The notes: generated by a model not told the origin, from the sequence alone. A stretch of DNA of 64,000 bases from Azospirillum canadense (GCF_025961225.1 NZ_JAOQNG010000010.1:362501-426500), one strand, 5' to 3'; positions 52,988 through 61,614 are shown, counted from the stretch's first letter. Program-made: numbers and translations.

Positions 52988-53000
52988 GGAGGGGACGGCC

Positions 53001-56000
53001 ATGGACATCCTCGCATCCGTCCTCTCCGGCATCGCTGGCCACCAGCTGTGGTTCTTCGCCGGGTTGCTGGTCCTCGTCGTCCTGATCATCGTCGTCATGG
53101 CGGTGATCCTGATGCGTGGGCGCGCCGCCGCGTCCGCTCCGGCCCCGGCCGAACCCGCGGCCCTGCCGCCGCCGGACGCCGTGGCGGAGGAGGGCGCGTC
53201 GCCGTCGGTGCCGGTACCGGCTCTGCCGGACGTCACCATGCGCGACATCCGGCGCCTGTTCCGCGCCGGCCTCGCCGCCTACCGCGAGACGCTGTCGCGC
53301 AACGTCTATCTGGTGCCCTGGTATCTGCGCACGGGCGTGGTCGCCTCCGACGACGCCGGCCTGCTGGGCTGCGCAGAGGAGGTCCGGCCGCCGGTGGTGG
53401 CCGACCGTCACGCCGGCTTCTCCTGGCGCTTCTACGACCGGGCGGTGGTCATCGACGTGGACGACCCGCGCGCCGCCTGGGGCGGCGTGCTCGACCAGCT
53501 GGGCCGGCGCCGGCCGATGCTGCCGGCCGACGGGCTGATCCTGACCGTTCCGCTGGCCGAGCTGGACGACGTTCGCCGCGCCACTGCGCGCGGGACGGAG
53601 CTGTACGCGCGGCTGTGGGAAATCCAGCGCACGCTGGGCTTCGCCCTGCCGGTCTATGTTGTCGTCACAGGCTGTGAGGCGGTCCCCGGCTTTGACACGC
53701 TGGCGGATGTGCTTCCCGACGCGATGACCGGCGGCATGCTGGGCTGGTCCAGCCCCTACGCGCTTGAGACCGCTTTCTCTCCCGACTTCGTTGGTGAGGC
53801 GATGCAGACGGTGGCCGACGGCATGCTGGCCGTGGAGCTGGAGGTGTTCGGCGCCTCCGCCGCGCCGGACGGCGGCCCGCTGTTCGCGCTGACCGAGCGG
53901 CTGACCGGGACCGAGGCCGCGCTGCGGGCCATGCTCGGCACCGCCTTCAAGCGCACCGCCTACCAGGAAACGCTCTACGTCCGCGGCCTCTACTTCACCG
54001 GCCGCCCCGACCCGGACGCGCCGGCCCTGTTCGGCCGCGACCTGCTGAACCGCAAGATCTTCCCCGAAGCCGGGCTGCCCAAAGCGACGCGTGCGCTGGC
54101 CGCCTCGCGGGCGTGGCGCCGGTATGCCTGGCCGGTGGGCACCGGGCTTGCCGCGGCGACGGCGCTGCTCCTGCTGTGGATGGGGGTGCAGCGCGCCTCC
54201 ACCCTGTCGGATCGGCTGGTGCCGATCCTGGCGGACATTCCCGGCAGCCTCCAGCAACTGGCCGACCAGCGTCCGGCGGTCGAGGCCGGATCGCCGCTGA
54301 CCGCAGCTTACAGCGACCCCGCCGCGCGTTTCGTGCAGGGCGTCTCCACGCTGTCCGTGGACTGGAGCTTCAACCCGTTGCCGGCTTCCTGGATCAGCGG
54401 CGTGCCGGGCGGGGTGTCCGGCGCGCTGGCGGTCGGCTACCGTCGCCTGGCGCTGTCCACGGTGCGCGACGTGGCGGAGGACCGGCTGCGCCGCCTGACG
54501 CGCGACGCCGGCACCGGCCCGGTGGGCGTCAGCGAGTTCGAGCGGCTGCGCGCCTTCGCGGGCGAGGTCGGCATTGCGGAGGGGCTGGCTCGCGCCTACA
54601 ACAACGTCGACGCCCGCGACCCGAACATGCCGCTGGACGAGCTGCTGGAGTTCGCGCTCGGTTCCGGCGTCGCGCGCGGCTTCACGGCGCGGATGCGCGG
54701 CTGGGGCTTCGACCAGCCTTCGAATGGCAGCGGCATTCCCGCACCCGGGCCGGGGGCGCAGCGGCCGATCGACCTCGCCGGCTATCGCGCCGAGGTGAAC
54801 CGCCGCTTCCGCCAGTTCGCCGACGCCTACCTGCGCGACCTCGCCATCGGCGGGCTTGCCGCGGCTCGCCTGTCGGTCGCCGCCAACGAGCTTGAGCTGC
54901 TGGCCGGTGGCGCGCGCATCGGTGCCGATGCTGCCGCCTCTTACACGGAGGTGCTGTCGAGCCTGGAGGACGCCTCCCGCGGCTTGAGCGCCGAGCGCGG
55001 GGCCTGGGTCGGTGCCAACGGCCCCGTGCTGCCGCCGGAGTTCGACACGCTGCTCGGCCAGCTTGAGAAGTCCGATCTGCTCGGCCCCAACCTGCGCGCC
55101 GACGTGATGGACTTGGCGCAGCGCCGCTATGACGAGGCCGGGGTGGGCTCGCGGACCCTGGATTCGGTGATCGGCCGACTGCTGGTGCAGGCACCGAACG
55201 GTGGCGCCCGCCTCGCCCCGGCCGCGGAGCAGCTGCGTCGGACCCTGTCGGTGTGGATGGGCCGCCGCTTCGCGCGCACTGCCGATGGTGGCGCCGTTGC
55301 GCCGATCACGTCCGGCGCCGGCGGTTGGGACCGGGCGGCGCTCGACACCATCCCGCCGCTGGTCGAGGACTACCTGCTGTTCGACGCCAAGGACCTGCCG
55401 CAGGCCCCGGCGGTGCTGCGCGCTTCCATGAAGGCGGCGGCGCAGCACCAGCTTCGCCGCGCGGTGGAGCAGATCCTGGCCCGCGCGCTGGTCGGCAGCC
55501 CGGCCGGCAACGGCGTGGACCGGGCCGGCGGGCTGGCACAGTTGCGGGAATCGGCGCGCGCCCTGCGCGTGGCCTTCCCGGTGCTGGCCGAGACCATGCA
55601 GTCCTTCCGCCAGATCGGGCTCGGCGCCTCGGCCGACACCATCCGCGACATCGTTGCGCGGCAGGCCAACGCGGTGCTGGCGCAGGCCGACCGGCTGCTG
55701 GAGGGCGATCAGCTCTACAAGCCCGACTCCCACGCGCTGGACGTTTGGGTGGACGGCCCGCTGGTGCCCTACACGCTGTTCGGGCAGGCGAACCCCGGCG
55801 GGCTGGCGCTCTACCTCGGCAACGCGCGGCAGGAGGTCGCGACGCTCGCCCACGACATCGCCGCCCCGGTGGTGGAGATCCTGGAGCGCCCGGTGATGGG
55901 CGCCAACAAGGGAACGGGCGTCGCCGCGAAGTGGTCGCGCATCATCGCGGAGCTGGACAAGTACGACGGCGGCCGGCCCAACAGCTCGCTGTCCCAGTTG

Positions 56001-57161
56001 GAAAAATTCGTGACGGTGGAGTCCGCCGCCATCGACGCCAACGGCTGCCAGGGGCTGGGCGGCATCGACGGGCCCTCGGGCGACTTCTTCCAGGGGCGTC
56101 TGGTCGAACTGAAGCAGTGGATCGCCAACCGCTGCCGCCTTGCCGCCGACGCCCGCGTCTACGACGCCTATGTGGAGTTGGCCGGGCAGTTCAACGAGAC
56201 GCTGGCGAACCGCTTCCCCTTCGCGACCGCGCTGAACGCCGACGCGGCCGACCCGGCGGCGGTGCGTGTCTTCTACGACCGGTTCGAGGCGCAGGGCGAG
56301 TTCCTGCTGAATGGCCTGCGCCGCGGCGAGCGCTTCGGCGCGACGGGGCGCGACGCGCTGCGCTTCGTGGAGACCATGGCCCAGGCCCGGCCTCTGCTGA
56401 CCGCGGCCATCACCACGGACCAGAGCGGCGGCCTGTCCATCGACCCGGCCTTCCGCGTCAACCGCGACCGCGAGGCCGGCGGCAGCGACATCATCGAGTG
56501 GCGGCTGTCCACGCCCAACGGCGCGGTCTCCAGCATGCCGCCGCGCAAGCCGGTGCGCTGGTACCCGGGCGACAAGCTCTCTGTGACGCTGCGCTGGGCC
56601 AAGGATGGCACGGTGCTGCCGACCGCGGGGGTCGGGGTCGGCGCGTCGGTGGACGGCCCGTCCCTGCGCTACGACTTTGAGGGGCCGTGGTCGCTGTTCG
56701 CGCTGGCCCGCCAGCACGCCGCCGCCCAGCGCGACCGCCGGCCGGGCAGCGGCGACGAGCCTCTGCTGATGTTTGAGGCGACGGCGCAGACCGAGAAGGC
56801 GGGTGAGAAGGCCACCACACCGACGGCCCTGGTCCCGGCGGCTGCGGCCCAGGTGGCGGTCCAGAAGCCCAACGTCCGAGTGTTCATGGCGCTCACCGTG
56901 AAGCGCACCGTCAGCGTCGACGGCAAGCCGACGCGGGAGGAAAAGGTGGCCGTTCCGGCGCTGCCGGTCCAGGCCCCGCCGCTCGCCCCCGTTGGCGTGC
57001 CGCGCCGGCCGAGCCTCGCCAACTGGCCGGGCCAGTCCGGCGGGGTGGCCCCGGCCGACCGCGCCTTCTTCGACCTGGGCGCCCCGGCCGCGGATGCGCC
57101 GATGCCGCGGCCGGCCGCGGATGCGCCGATGCCGCGGCCGGCCGCCCTGCGCACCTATTGA
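53001..57161 (+). CDS. tssM: T6SS membrane complex protein TssM (IcmF), without Walker A motif
   Basis: A 1386-aa protein, longer than the usual 1100-1200. One N-terminal membrane segment (about 17-39) and a second at about 376-394 (WPVGTGLAAATALLLLWMGV) enclose a cytoplasmic domain, with a periplasmic C-terminal part of almost 1000 residues. In IcmF proteins the sequence PWYL is followed by a P-loop (GxxGxGKT); here it reads VPWYLRTGVVASDDAGLLG, so nucleotide binding is probably lost. The C-terminal half has RFYDRFEAQGEFLLNGL-type and IEWRLSTPNGAVSSMPPRKPVRWYPGDK blocks seen in TssM. The tail is a Pro/Ala-rich stretch with a tandem duplication at 57084-57137. ATG 53001 follows GAGGAGGGGACGGCC. 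Confidence 0.93.
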   Translation: MDILASVLSGIAGHQLWFFAGLLVLVVLIIVVMAVILMRGRAAASAPAPAEPAALPPPDAVAEEGASPSVPVPALPDVTMRDIRRLFRAGLAAYRETLSRNVYLVPWYLRTGVVASDDAGLLGCAEEVRPPVVADRHAGFSWRFYDRAVVIDVDDPRAAWGGVLDQLGRRRPMLPADGLILTVPLAELDDVRRATARGTELYARLWEIQRTLGFALPVYVVVTGCEAVPGFDTLADVLPDAMTGGMLGWSSPYALETAFSPDFVGEAMQTVADGMLAVELEVFGASAAPDGGPLFALTERLTGTEAALRAMLGTAFKRTAYQETLYVRGLYFTGRPDPDAPALFGRDLLNRKIFPEAGLPKATRALAASRAWRRYAWPVGTGLAAATALLLLWMGVQRASTLSDRLVPILADIPGSLQQLADQRPAVEAGSPLTAAYSDPAARFVQGVSTLSVDWSFNPLPASWISGVPGGVSGALAVGYRRLALSTVRDVAEDRLRRLTRDAGTGPVGVSEFERLRAFAGEVGIAEGLARAYNNVDARDPNMPLDELLEFALGSGVARGFTARMRGWGFDQPSNGSGIPAPGPGAQRPIDLAGYRAEVNRRFRQFADAYLRDLAIGGLAAARLSVAANELELLAGGARIGADAAASYTEVLSSLEDASRGLSAERGAWVGANGPVLPPEFDTLLGQLEKSDLLGPNLRADVMDLAQRRYDEAGVGSRTLDSVIGRLLVQAPNGGARLAPAAEQLRRTLSVWMGRRFARTADGGAVAPITSGAGGWDRAALDTIPPLVEDYLLFDAKDLPQAPAVLRASMKAAAQHQLRRAVEQILARALVGSPAGNGVDRAGGLAQLRESARALRVAFPVLAETMQSFRQIGLGASADTIRDIVARQANAVLAQADRLLEGDQLYKPDSHALDVWVDGPLVPYTLFGQANPGGLALYLGNARQEVATLAHDIAAPVVEILERPVMGANKGTGVAAKWSRIIAELDKYDGGRPNSSLSQLEKFVTVESAAIDANGCQGLGGIDGPSGDFFQGRLVELKQWIANRCRLAADARVYDAYVELAGQFNETLANRFPFATALNADAADPAAVRVFYDRFEAQGEFLLNGLRRGERFGATGRDALRFVETMAQARPLLTAAITTDQSGGLSIDPAFRVNRDREAGGSDIIEWRLSTPNGAVSSMPPRKPVRWYPGDKLSVTLRWAKDGTVLPTAGVGVGASVDGPSLRYDFEGPWSLFALARQHAAAQRDRRPGSGDEPLLMFEATAQTEKAGEKATTPTALVPAAAAQVAVQKPNVRVFMALTVKRTVSVDGKPTREEKVAVPALPVQAPPLAPVGVPRRPSLANWPGQSGGVAPADRAFFDLGAPAADAPMPRPAADAPMPRPAALRTY
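57084..57137 (+). repeat. Two identical 27-bp tandem repeats at the end of tssM
   Basis: The unit at 57084-57110 is repeated without change at 57111-57137 and encodes PAADAPMPR twice. It keeps the reading frame, so copy-number change by slippage would alter TssM tail length without loss of frame. Confidence 0.9.
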
Positions 57162-57177
57162 CCCCGGTGGCGAGACC

Positions 57178-58284
57178 ATGACCGACACGTTGCTCACCCA
57201 CCGACCCGCCGCCGCGCTGATCGACATCGACGCGCTGCTGCAACCCATCCCCGGCGACGACCCCGCCGGCGAGGACCTGCGCCACGGCCCGGAGTTCGAC
57301 GCGCTGAACGAGGCGCGTCGGATGGACGACGAGCTTGACCAGGGCATCTGGCAGACCGCCGTCAAGAAGGCCGACTGGAAGGGACTCGTCCAGCTGGCGA
57401 CGGAACTGCTGGAGACGCGGACCAAGGACCTTCAGGTCGCGGCCTGGATGGTTCAGGGGCTCGGCCAACTGCACGGGCTGGCCGGGCTGGCGCCGGGGTT
57501 GCTGCTGGTCCACGGGCTGGTCGAGAATTTCTGGGACGGCCTCTACCCCCGCATCGAGGACGACGACGTGGAGCCGCGGCTGTCGCCGCTGGTCTGGCTC
57601 GACGACCGGCTGGCGCGTGACCTTATGGCGACGCAAATCACCATGCCGGAGCAACGCGGCCGCGAGACCTTCCGCTTCCAGGACTGGCAGAACGCGCAAC
57701 GCCTGCACAAGCTGGCCTCGCGCGACCACCGCGCCTATCAGGCCGCCGTGTCCGACGGCGAGGTGACGGTCGAGCAGATCGCCGCCGACCAGGATCGCAC
57801 CTCTCCCGACTTCTACCAGACCCAGTACGGCCACCTGCGCGACGCGGTCATGGCCGTGCGCGCCCTGGTGTCGGAGCTGGACGGCGTCGCCGGCCGCTCG
57901 GCGCCCGGCTTCACCAACCTGCTGCGCGCGCTGGAAAGCCTGATGCAGTTCCACCGCGAGGCCTTGGGCAAGCGCGGCATCGACCCGGACGGGGCTGCCG
58001 CGGCCGAGGACGTGGAACAAGAGGATGTTCCGGTGGAAGGGACGACGTCGCATTCGGCCTTCGCGCGGCCCGGCGGACCGCGCACGCGGCAGGAGGCCTA
58101 CGCCATGCTGCACCAGATCGCCGACTTCCTGGCGCGGGAGGAGCCGCACAGCCCGACCTCCTACCTCGTGCGGCGGGCTGCCGGCTGGGGCTCCCTGTCG
58201 CTGCCGGAGCTGTACGCGGAGCTGCTGGGCGACAGCGGCGAGGTCGGCCGAATCTTCTCCCTGCTTCGCCTTGAGGAGCGCTGA
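57178..58284 (+). CDS. tssA: T6SS assembly protein TssA (ImpA family)
   Basis: A 368-aa protein. The ImpA_N domain is near the start (ALLQPIPGDDPAGEDLRHGPEFDALNEARRMDDE) followed by KADWKGLVQLATELLETRTKDLQVAAWMVQGL and LLLVHGLVENFWDGLYPRIEDDD, all typical of TssA. The C-terminal region (GGPRTRQEAYAMLHQIADFLAREEPHSPTSYLVRRA..LSLPELYAELLGD) is the short VasJ-like type. TssA primes baseplate docking and coordinates tube and sheath growth. ATG 57178 lies 16 bp after tssM. Confidence 0.93.
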   Translation: MTDTLLTHRPAAALIDIDALLQPIPGDDPAGEDLRHGPEFDALNEARRMDDELDQGIWQTAVKKADWKGLVQLATELLETRTKDLQVAAWMVQGLGQLHGLAGLAPGLLLVHGLVENFWDGLYPRIEDDDVEPRLSPLVWLDDRLARDLMATQITMPEQRGRETFRFQDWQNAQRLHKLASRDHRAYQAAVSDGEVTVEQIAADQDRTSPDFYQTQYGHLRDAVMAVRALVSELDGVAGRSAPGFTNLLRALESLMQFHREALGKRGIDPDGAAAAEDVEQEDVPVEGTTSHSAFARPGGPRTRQEAYAMLHQIADFLAREEPHSPTSYLVRRAAGWGSLSLPELYAELLGDSGEVGRIFSLLRLEER

Positions 58285-58287
58285 GCC

Positions 58288-58839
58288 ATGCCCTGCATCC
58301 TGCTGGACTATCCGGGCATCAAGGGTGACAGCCTGTTCACCAACTACAAGGACATGATCGTTTGCGAGACCTTCGAAATGGTCTCCGGCAAGCGCGAGGT
58401 CGGCGGCTTCGAATACGGGGACAGCCAGGACGACGATCCGGTCAAGTATGTCCGCACACTGTACGGCGAAGCCGCGGAGCCGGTCGACAAGCGCAACCTC
58501 GGCGTGGATAGCCTGAAGCTGACGCGGCGGCTCGACATCGCCTCGCCGAAGCTGATGCAGGCGGCCTTCACCGACCCAGTGAAGGAGGTTACGGCAACGC
58601 TCTACTTCTTCCTGGCGGTTCCGGACCTCCAGGGCGGCGCGTCGGGCAACGACTTCCTGCAACCGTACCTGACCATCACACTGAAGAAGACGCAGATCAC
58701 CCAATACGACCTGAGCATCTCGGACGGCAGCGACGAAACCATCGCGCTGGCCTTCGACGAGCTGAGCATGACCTTCGTCCAATACGTCGACGGCCGGAAG
58801 ATCGGGCAGATCCGCGGCGACATCACAATGGCGAGCTAA
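58288..58839 (+). CDS. Second Hcp-family protein
   Basis: A 183-aa Hcp1-type protein (MPCILLDYPGIKGDSLFTNYKDMIVCETFEMVSGKREV, LTRRLDIASPKLMQAAFTDPVKEVTATLYFFLAV, YDLSISDGSDETIALAFDELSMTFVQY). Unlike the Hcp at 39301-39798 it has the extended loop seen in the other Hcp subclass and little direct identity to it. It starts 3 bp after tssA with GGAG upstream. It may be an alternative tube component or a chaperone/carrier for a distinct effector set. Confidence 0.88.
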   Translation: MPCILLDYPGIKGDSLFTNYKDMIVCETFEMVSGKREVGGFEYGDSQDDDPVKYVRTLYGEAAEPVDKRNLGVDSLKLTRRLDIASPKLMQAAFTDPVKEVTATLYFFLAVPDLQGGASGNDFLQPYLTITLKKTQITQYDLSISDGSDETIALAFDELSMTFVQYVDGRKIGQIRGDITMAS

Positions 58840-58842
58840 TCC

Positions 58843-59427
58843 ATGACACAGACGAACATTTCGGCCGCGGCCGACGCGACGGACATAGTGGTCCCCACCA
58901 ATGATGGCTGGCGGGCGGCCCGCAAGGCCGAGCATTTCCTGGAAACCCTGATGTTCCAGAGCCGCTGGCTGCTGGCCCCGCTCTACGTCGGGCTGGTCGC
59001 TGCACTCGCCATGATCGGCTGGCGCTTCGCGCAGGAACTGTGGCACGCGCTGCCGCACCTGCTGAGCGGCGACGAGGGCGACATCATCCTGGTCGTGCTC
59101 GGGCTGGTCGACCTGACGATGGTCGGCAACCTCGTGCTGATGGTGATCTTCAGCGGCTACGAGAACTTCGTCTCGAAGATCGACGTGCACGGCCACGCCG
59201 ACCGTCCGGAATGGATGGGCAAGCTGGACTTCAGCGGCCTGAAGGTGAAGCTGATCGCCTCCATCGTCGCAATCTCCTCCATCCAGATCCTGAAGACCTT
59301 CATGCACGTCAAGGACATGTCCGACCGCGACCTGGCTTGGCTGATCGGCATCCACATCGCCTTCGTGATCTCCGGCGTGCTGCTGGCGACCATGGACGTG
59401 CTGGTCAAGAAAGCGCACGCGCACTGA
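58843..59427 (+). CDS. UPF0114 (YqhA-like) inner-membrane protein
   Basis: A 194-aa membrane protein with four helices (LLAPLYVGLVAALAMIGWRF, IILVVLGLVDLTMVGNLVLMVIFSGYENFV, LIASIVAISSIQILKTFMHV, WLIGIHIAFVISGVLLATMDVLV). The blocks AEHFLETLMFQSRWLLAPLYVGL and FSGYENFVSKID identify the UPF0114/YqhA family, whose function is unknown. It starts 3 bp after the hcp-like gene, so it is transcribed with the T6SS arm. Nothing ties the family to secretion elsewhere, as far as I know. Confidence 0.88.
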   Translation: MTQTNISAAADATDIVVPTNDGWRAARKAEHFLETLMFQSRWLLAPLYVGLVAALAMIGWRFAQELWHALPHLLSGDEGDIILVVLGLVDLTMVGNLVLMVIFSGYENFVSKIDVHGHADRPEWMGKLDFSGLKVKLIASIVAISSIQILKTFMHVKDMSDRDLAWLIGIHIAFVISGVLLATMDVLVKKAHAH

Positions 59428-59470
59428 GCGGAACGCTCGCGGGCACCGGGGAAAGGGAAGGGATTTTCGA

Positions 59471-60412
59471 ATGATGCGGATCGTGCTGGCGTTCCTGGTG
59501 GCGCTTGTGGCCGGGCTTCCAACGCTTGCGGCGGCGGAGCCGGTGAAGGTGACGGTGGGCACCTACGTCAACCAGATCACCGGGGTGAACCTGCGCGAGA
59601 ACCAGGTGAGCGTCGACTTCTACGTCTGGTTCCGCTGGGACGACGACAGCGTCAACCCGCTCGACACCTTCGAGCTGATGAACGGCAAGGTCGACTCCAA
59701 GACGCCCACGCCGGTTCGCAAGCTGAAGGACACCAACTACGGCCAGGTGCGCGTCCAGGCCACGCTGAACCAGCCCTGGGACGTGACGCACTTTCCGCTC
59801 GACCGCCAGACCATCCGGCTTCAGATCGAGGACAGCGACCAGACGTCCGACAAGATCGTCTACGTTCCGGACACGGAGAACAGCACCGTCGATCCCGACG
59901 TGTCGGTGTCCGGCTACGCGCTGGGCGGGACGAAGGCGTCGGTGAGCGAGCACCTGTACCGGACGAACTACGGCGACATCACACTGCCGAAGAACCATGA
60001 ATCCGTCTATTCCCGCTACACCCAGTCGATCACGCTGGAGCGGCCGGATTCGGTCTATTACCTGAAGACCTTCTCGACGATCTTCATTTCCTCGCTGGTC
60101 GCCTTCCTGGCCTTCATGGTGAAGCCGGTGGACCTCGACCCGCGCTTTGGGCTCGGCATCGGGGCGCTGTTCGCGGTGGTGGCGAGCTACTTTGTGATTT
60201 CCGGCGACCTGCCGCGCAGCAGCGGCTTCACCCTGTCGGACAGCGTCAACCTGGCGTCCATGGCGATGATCTTCCTGAGCCTGATGCAGAGTGCGGTGTC
60301 GCTGATGATCTACGAGCGCAACGCCGCCCGGTCGCTGACGCTCGACCGCGTGTCGCTGGTGGTTTTCCCGCTGGTGTACGCGATCGTCTGCTACTGGCTG
60401 ACGGTCCGGTAA
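59471..60412 (+). CDS. Prokaryotic pentameric ligand-gated ion channel homologue (Cys-loop superfamily)
   Basis: A 313-aa secreted-N-terminus membrane protein. After a signal peptide (IVLAFLVALVAGLPTLAAAE) comes an extracellular beta-rich domain with VGTYVNQITGVNLRENQVSVDFYVWFRWDD and WDVTHFPLDRQTIRLQIED; the FPLD element is the core of the Cys-loop family. Four transmembrane helices follow from about residue 198 (TIFISSLVAFLAFMVKPVD, FGLGIGALFAVVASYFVISGDLP, LASMAMIFLSLMQSAVSLMIYE, VSLVVFPLVYAIVCYWLTV). The architecture is that of GLIC/ELIC-type channels, though the TM2 pore sequence is divergent. ATG 59471 follows GGGAAGGGATTTTCG. It is the last gene before a strong terminator. Ligand and ion are unknown. 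Confidence 0.82.
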   Translation: MMRIVLAFLVALVAGLPTLAAAEPVKVTVGTYVNQITGVNLRENQVSVDFYVWFRWDDDSVNPLDTFELMNGKVDSKTPTPVRKLKDTNYGQVRVQATLNQPWDVTHFPLDRQTIRLQIEDSDQTSDKIVYVPDTENSTVDPDVSVSGYALGGTKASVSEHLYRTNYGDITLPKNHESVYSRYTQSITLERPDSVYYLKTFSTIFISSLVAFLAFMVKPVDLDPRFGLGIGALFAVVASYFVISGDLPRSSGFTLSDSVNLASMAMIFLSLMQSAVSLMIYERNAARSLTLDRVSLVVFPLVYAIVCYWLTVR

Positions 60413-60432
60413 GGCACGTCGCCGGCCCACGA

Positions 60433-60469
60433 AAAAGGCCCATTCCCCGCCGCGGGGAATGGGCCTTTT
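60433..60469. terminator. Bidirectional intrinsic terminator ending the T6SS arm
   Basis: A 17-bp perfect stem (60433-60449 with 60453-60469) with a 3-nt loop, flanked by A5 on one side and T4 on the other, so it can work in both directions. It separates the channel gene (+) from the repeat protein gene (-). Confidence 0.92.
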
Positions 60470-60486
60470 GCTTTGTCGGGGTGGCG

Positions 60487-61614
60487 TCAGCGGCGCCAGA
60501 AGAACAGGCCCTTCTTCTTGGGCTTCGGTTCCGGTTCCGGCTCCGGTTCGTCGTCGTCGAAGGAGAAGGCGTCTTCGGTGACCTTCGGCGCGTCGTCGGA
60601 CTCGGCCTTGTCATCCTCGTCATCGTCGAACGAGAAGGCGCTTTCCGAGACCGCTTCGGCGTCCTTCTCCGTCTCGTCTTCGTCGTCAAAGGAGAAGGCG
60701 CTTTCCGCCACGCTGTTGGGTTCGTCGGTGGACGTGTCGTCATCGTCGAAGGAGAACGCGTTTTCGGCGACGGTCTCCTCCTCTGTGGACTCATCCTCAT
60801 CATCGAAGGAAAAGGCTTTTTCGGCGACGGACGACGTATCCTCGTCGTCGTCATCGAACGAGAAGGCGCTCGCGGCCACCGTGTCCTCGTCGTCCTCCTG
60901 GTCCGAATTGGAGGAGTCGTCGTCGAAGCTGAAGGCGGCCAGCGCGTCGTCGTCCTCGTCCTCTTCCTCGTCGTCGTCCGACCCGCGCGATGCGTTGGTG
61001 CCCGGATTCTGGCGAAGCTCTTCCTTGAAGCGCTCCATCTCCTCGCGGAAGAGGCGGCGCTCTTCCTCCAGCGTGGCGAGGAGTTCCTCCTCGCGGGCGC
61101 GGGCGGCGGTGCGTTCGCGGTCCAAGGCCTGGATCAGATCATCCTGCCGCTGAAGCAGGGTTTCGTGCCGCTCCTCCAGGCTGGCAATCACCTCGCGGAC
61201 ATACTGTTCGACGGCGCGGAGCTGGAGCGCCAGGACGTCGTCCTCGGCCACGGCGCCTGCCGCCACGACGGCGGCCGCGGCCTTGGCCGCCTTGGACATC
61301 TTGCCGGATTTCGCAGGGGGCGGGGTTTGTGGTGCCGGGACGGTCGCCGTCTTGGTCGCGGTGGCTGGCGTCGACCGGGAACCGCCCGTGACGCCATCGC
61401 CGCCCAACCAGCGAGAGACGAGGATGTAGGAGACCTGAAGCTCCTCGGCGATGCGGCGGTAGCTCCAGCCCTGCGAACGAAGCTTTTCGGCAAGGCGCTG
61501 GCGGTCCAGTTCCTCACTCGGCATCGCAGGGCGGGAGGGCATGGCCGTGCCGGGTTCGCTCCCTTCGGTGTGGGAGGAGAGGACGATCACGTCCTTGTAC
61601 TTCTGGTCGGTCAT
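60487..61614 (-). CDS. Unknown HTH / coiled-coil protein with seven acidic AFSFDD(D/E) repeats
   Basis: A 375-aa protein starting at ATG 61614 (MTDQKYKDVIVLSSH) after GGAGATCC. Residues about 35-70 form a helix-turn-helix (LAEKLRSQGWSYRRIAEELQVSYILVSRWLGG). A Pro/Thr/Ala/Lys-rich linker precedes a coiled coil at about 130-210 (LEERHETLLQRQDDLIQALDRE, ATLEEERRLFREEMERFKEE). From about 220 on the chain is extremely acidic and contains seven copies of AFSFDD(D/E), spaced about 18-23 residues apart (60549-60941). The last residues are basic and aromatic, KPKKKGLFFWRR. No signal peptide or membrane helix is seen. I do not recognise the family. It may be a nucleoid- or partner-binding scaffold. Confidence 0.72.
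   Translation of the reverse strand: MTDQKYKDVIVLSSHTEGSEPGTAMPSRPAMPSEELDRQRLAEKLRSQGWSYRRIAEELQVSYILVSRWLGGDGVTGGSRSTPATATKTATVPAPQTPPPAKSGKMSKAAKAAAAVVAAGAVAEDDVLALQLRAVEQYVREVIASLEERHETLLQRQDDLIQALDRERTAARAREEELLATLEEERRLFREEMERFKEELRQNPGTNASRGSDDDEEEDEDDDALAAFSFDDDSSNSDQEDDEDTVAASAFSFDDDDEDTSSVAEKAFSFDDEDESTEEETVAENAFSFDDDDTSTDEPNSVAESAFSFDDEDETEKDAEAVSESAFSFDDDEDDKAESDDAPKVTEDAFSFDDDEPEPEPEPKPKKKGLFFWRR

Noticed and set aside
52731..57425. A 1564-codon open frame on the minus strand opposite tssM
   Set aside because: Antisense to the clearly coding tssM; composition is typical of a GC-rich shadow frame.
60549..60941. Regularly spaced repeats that might suggest a CRISPR array
   Set aside because: The repeats are in frame, encode AFSFDD(D/E), vary in sequence and spacing, and lie inside a coding region with a proper start; no cas genes are nearby.
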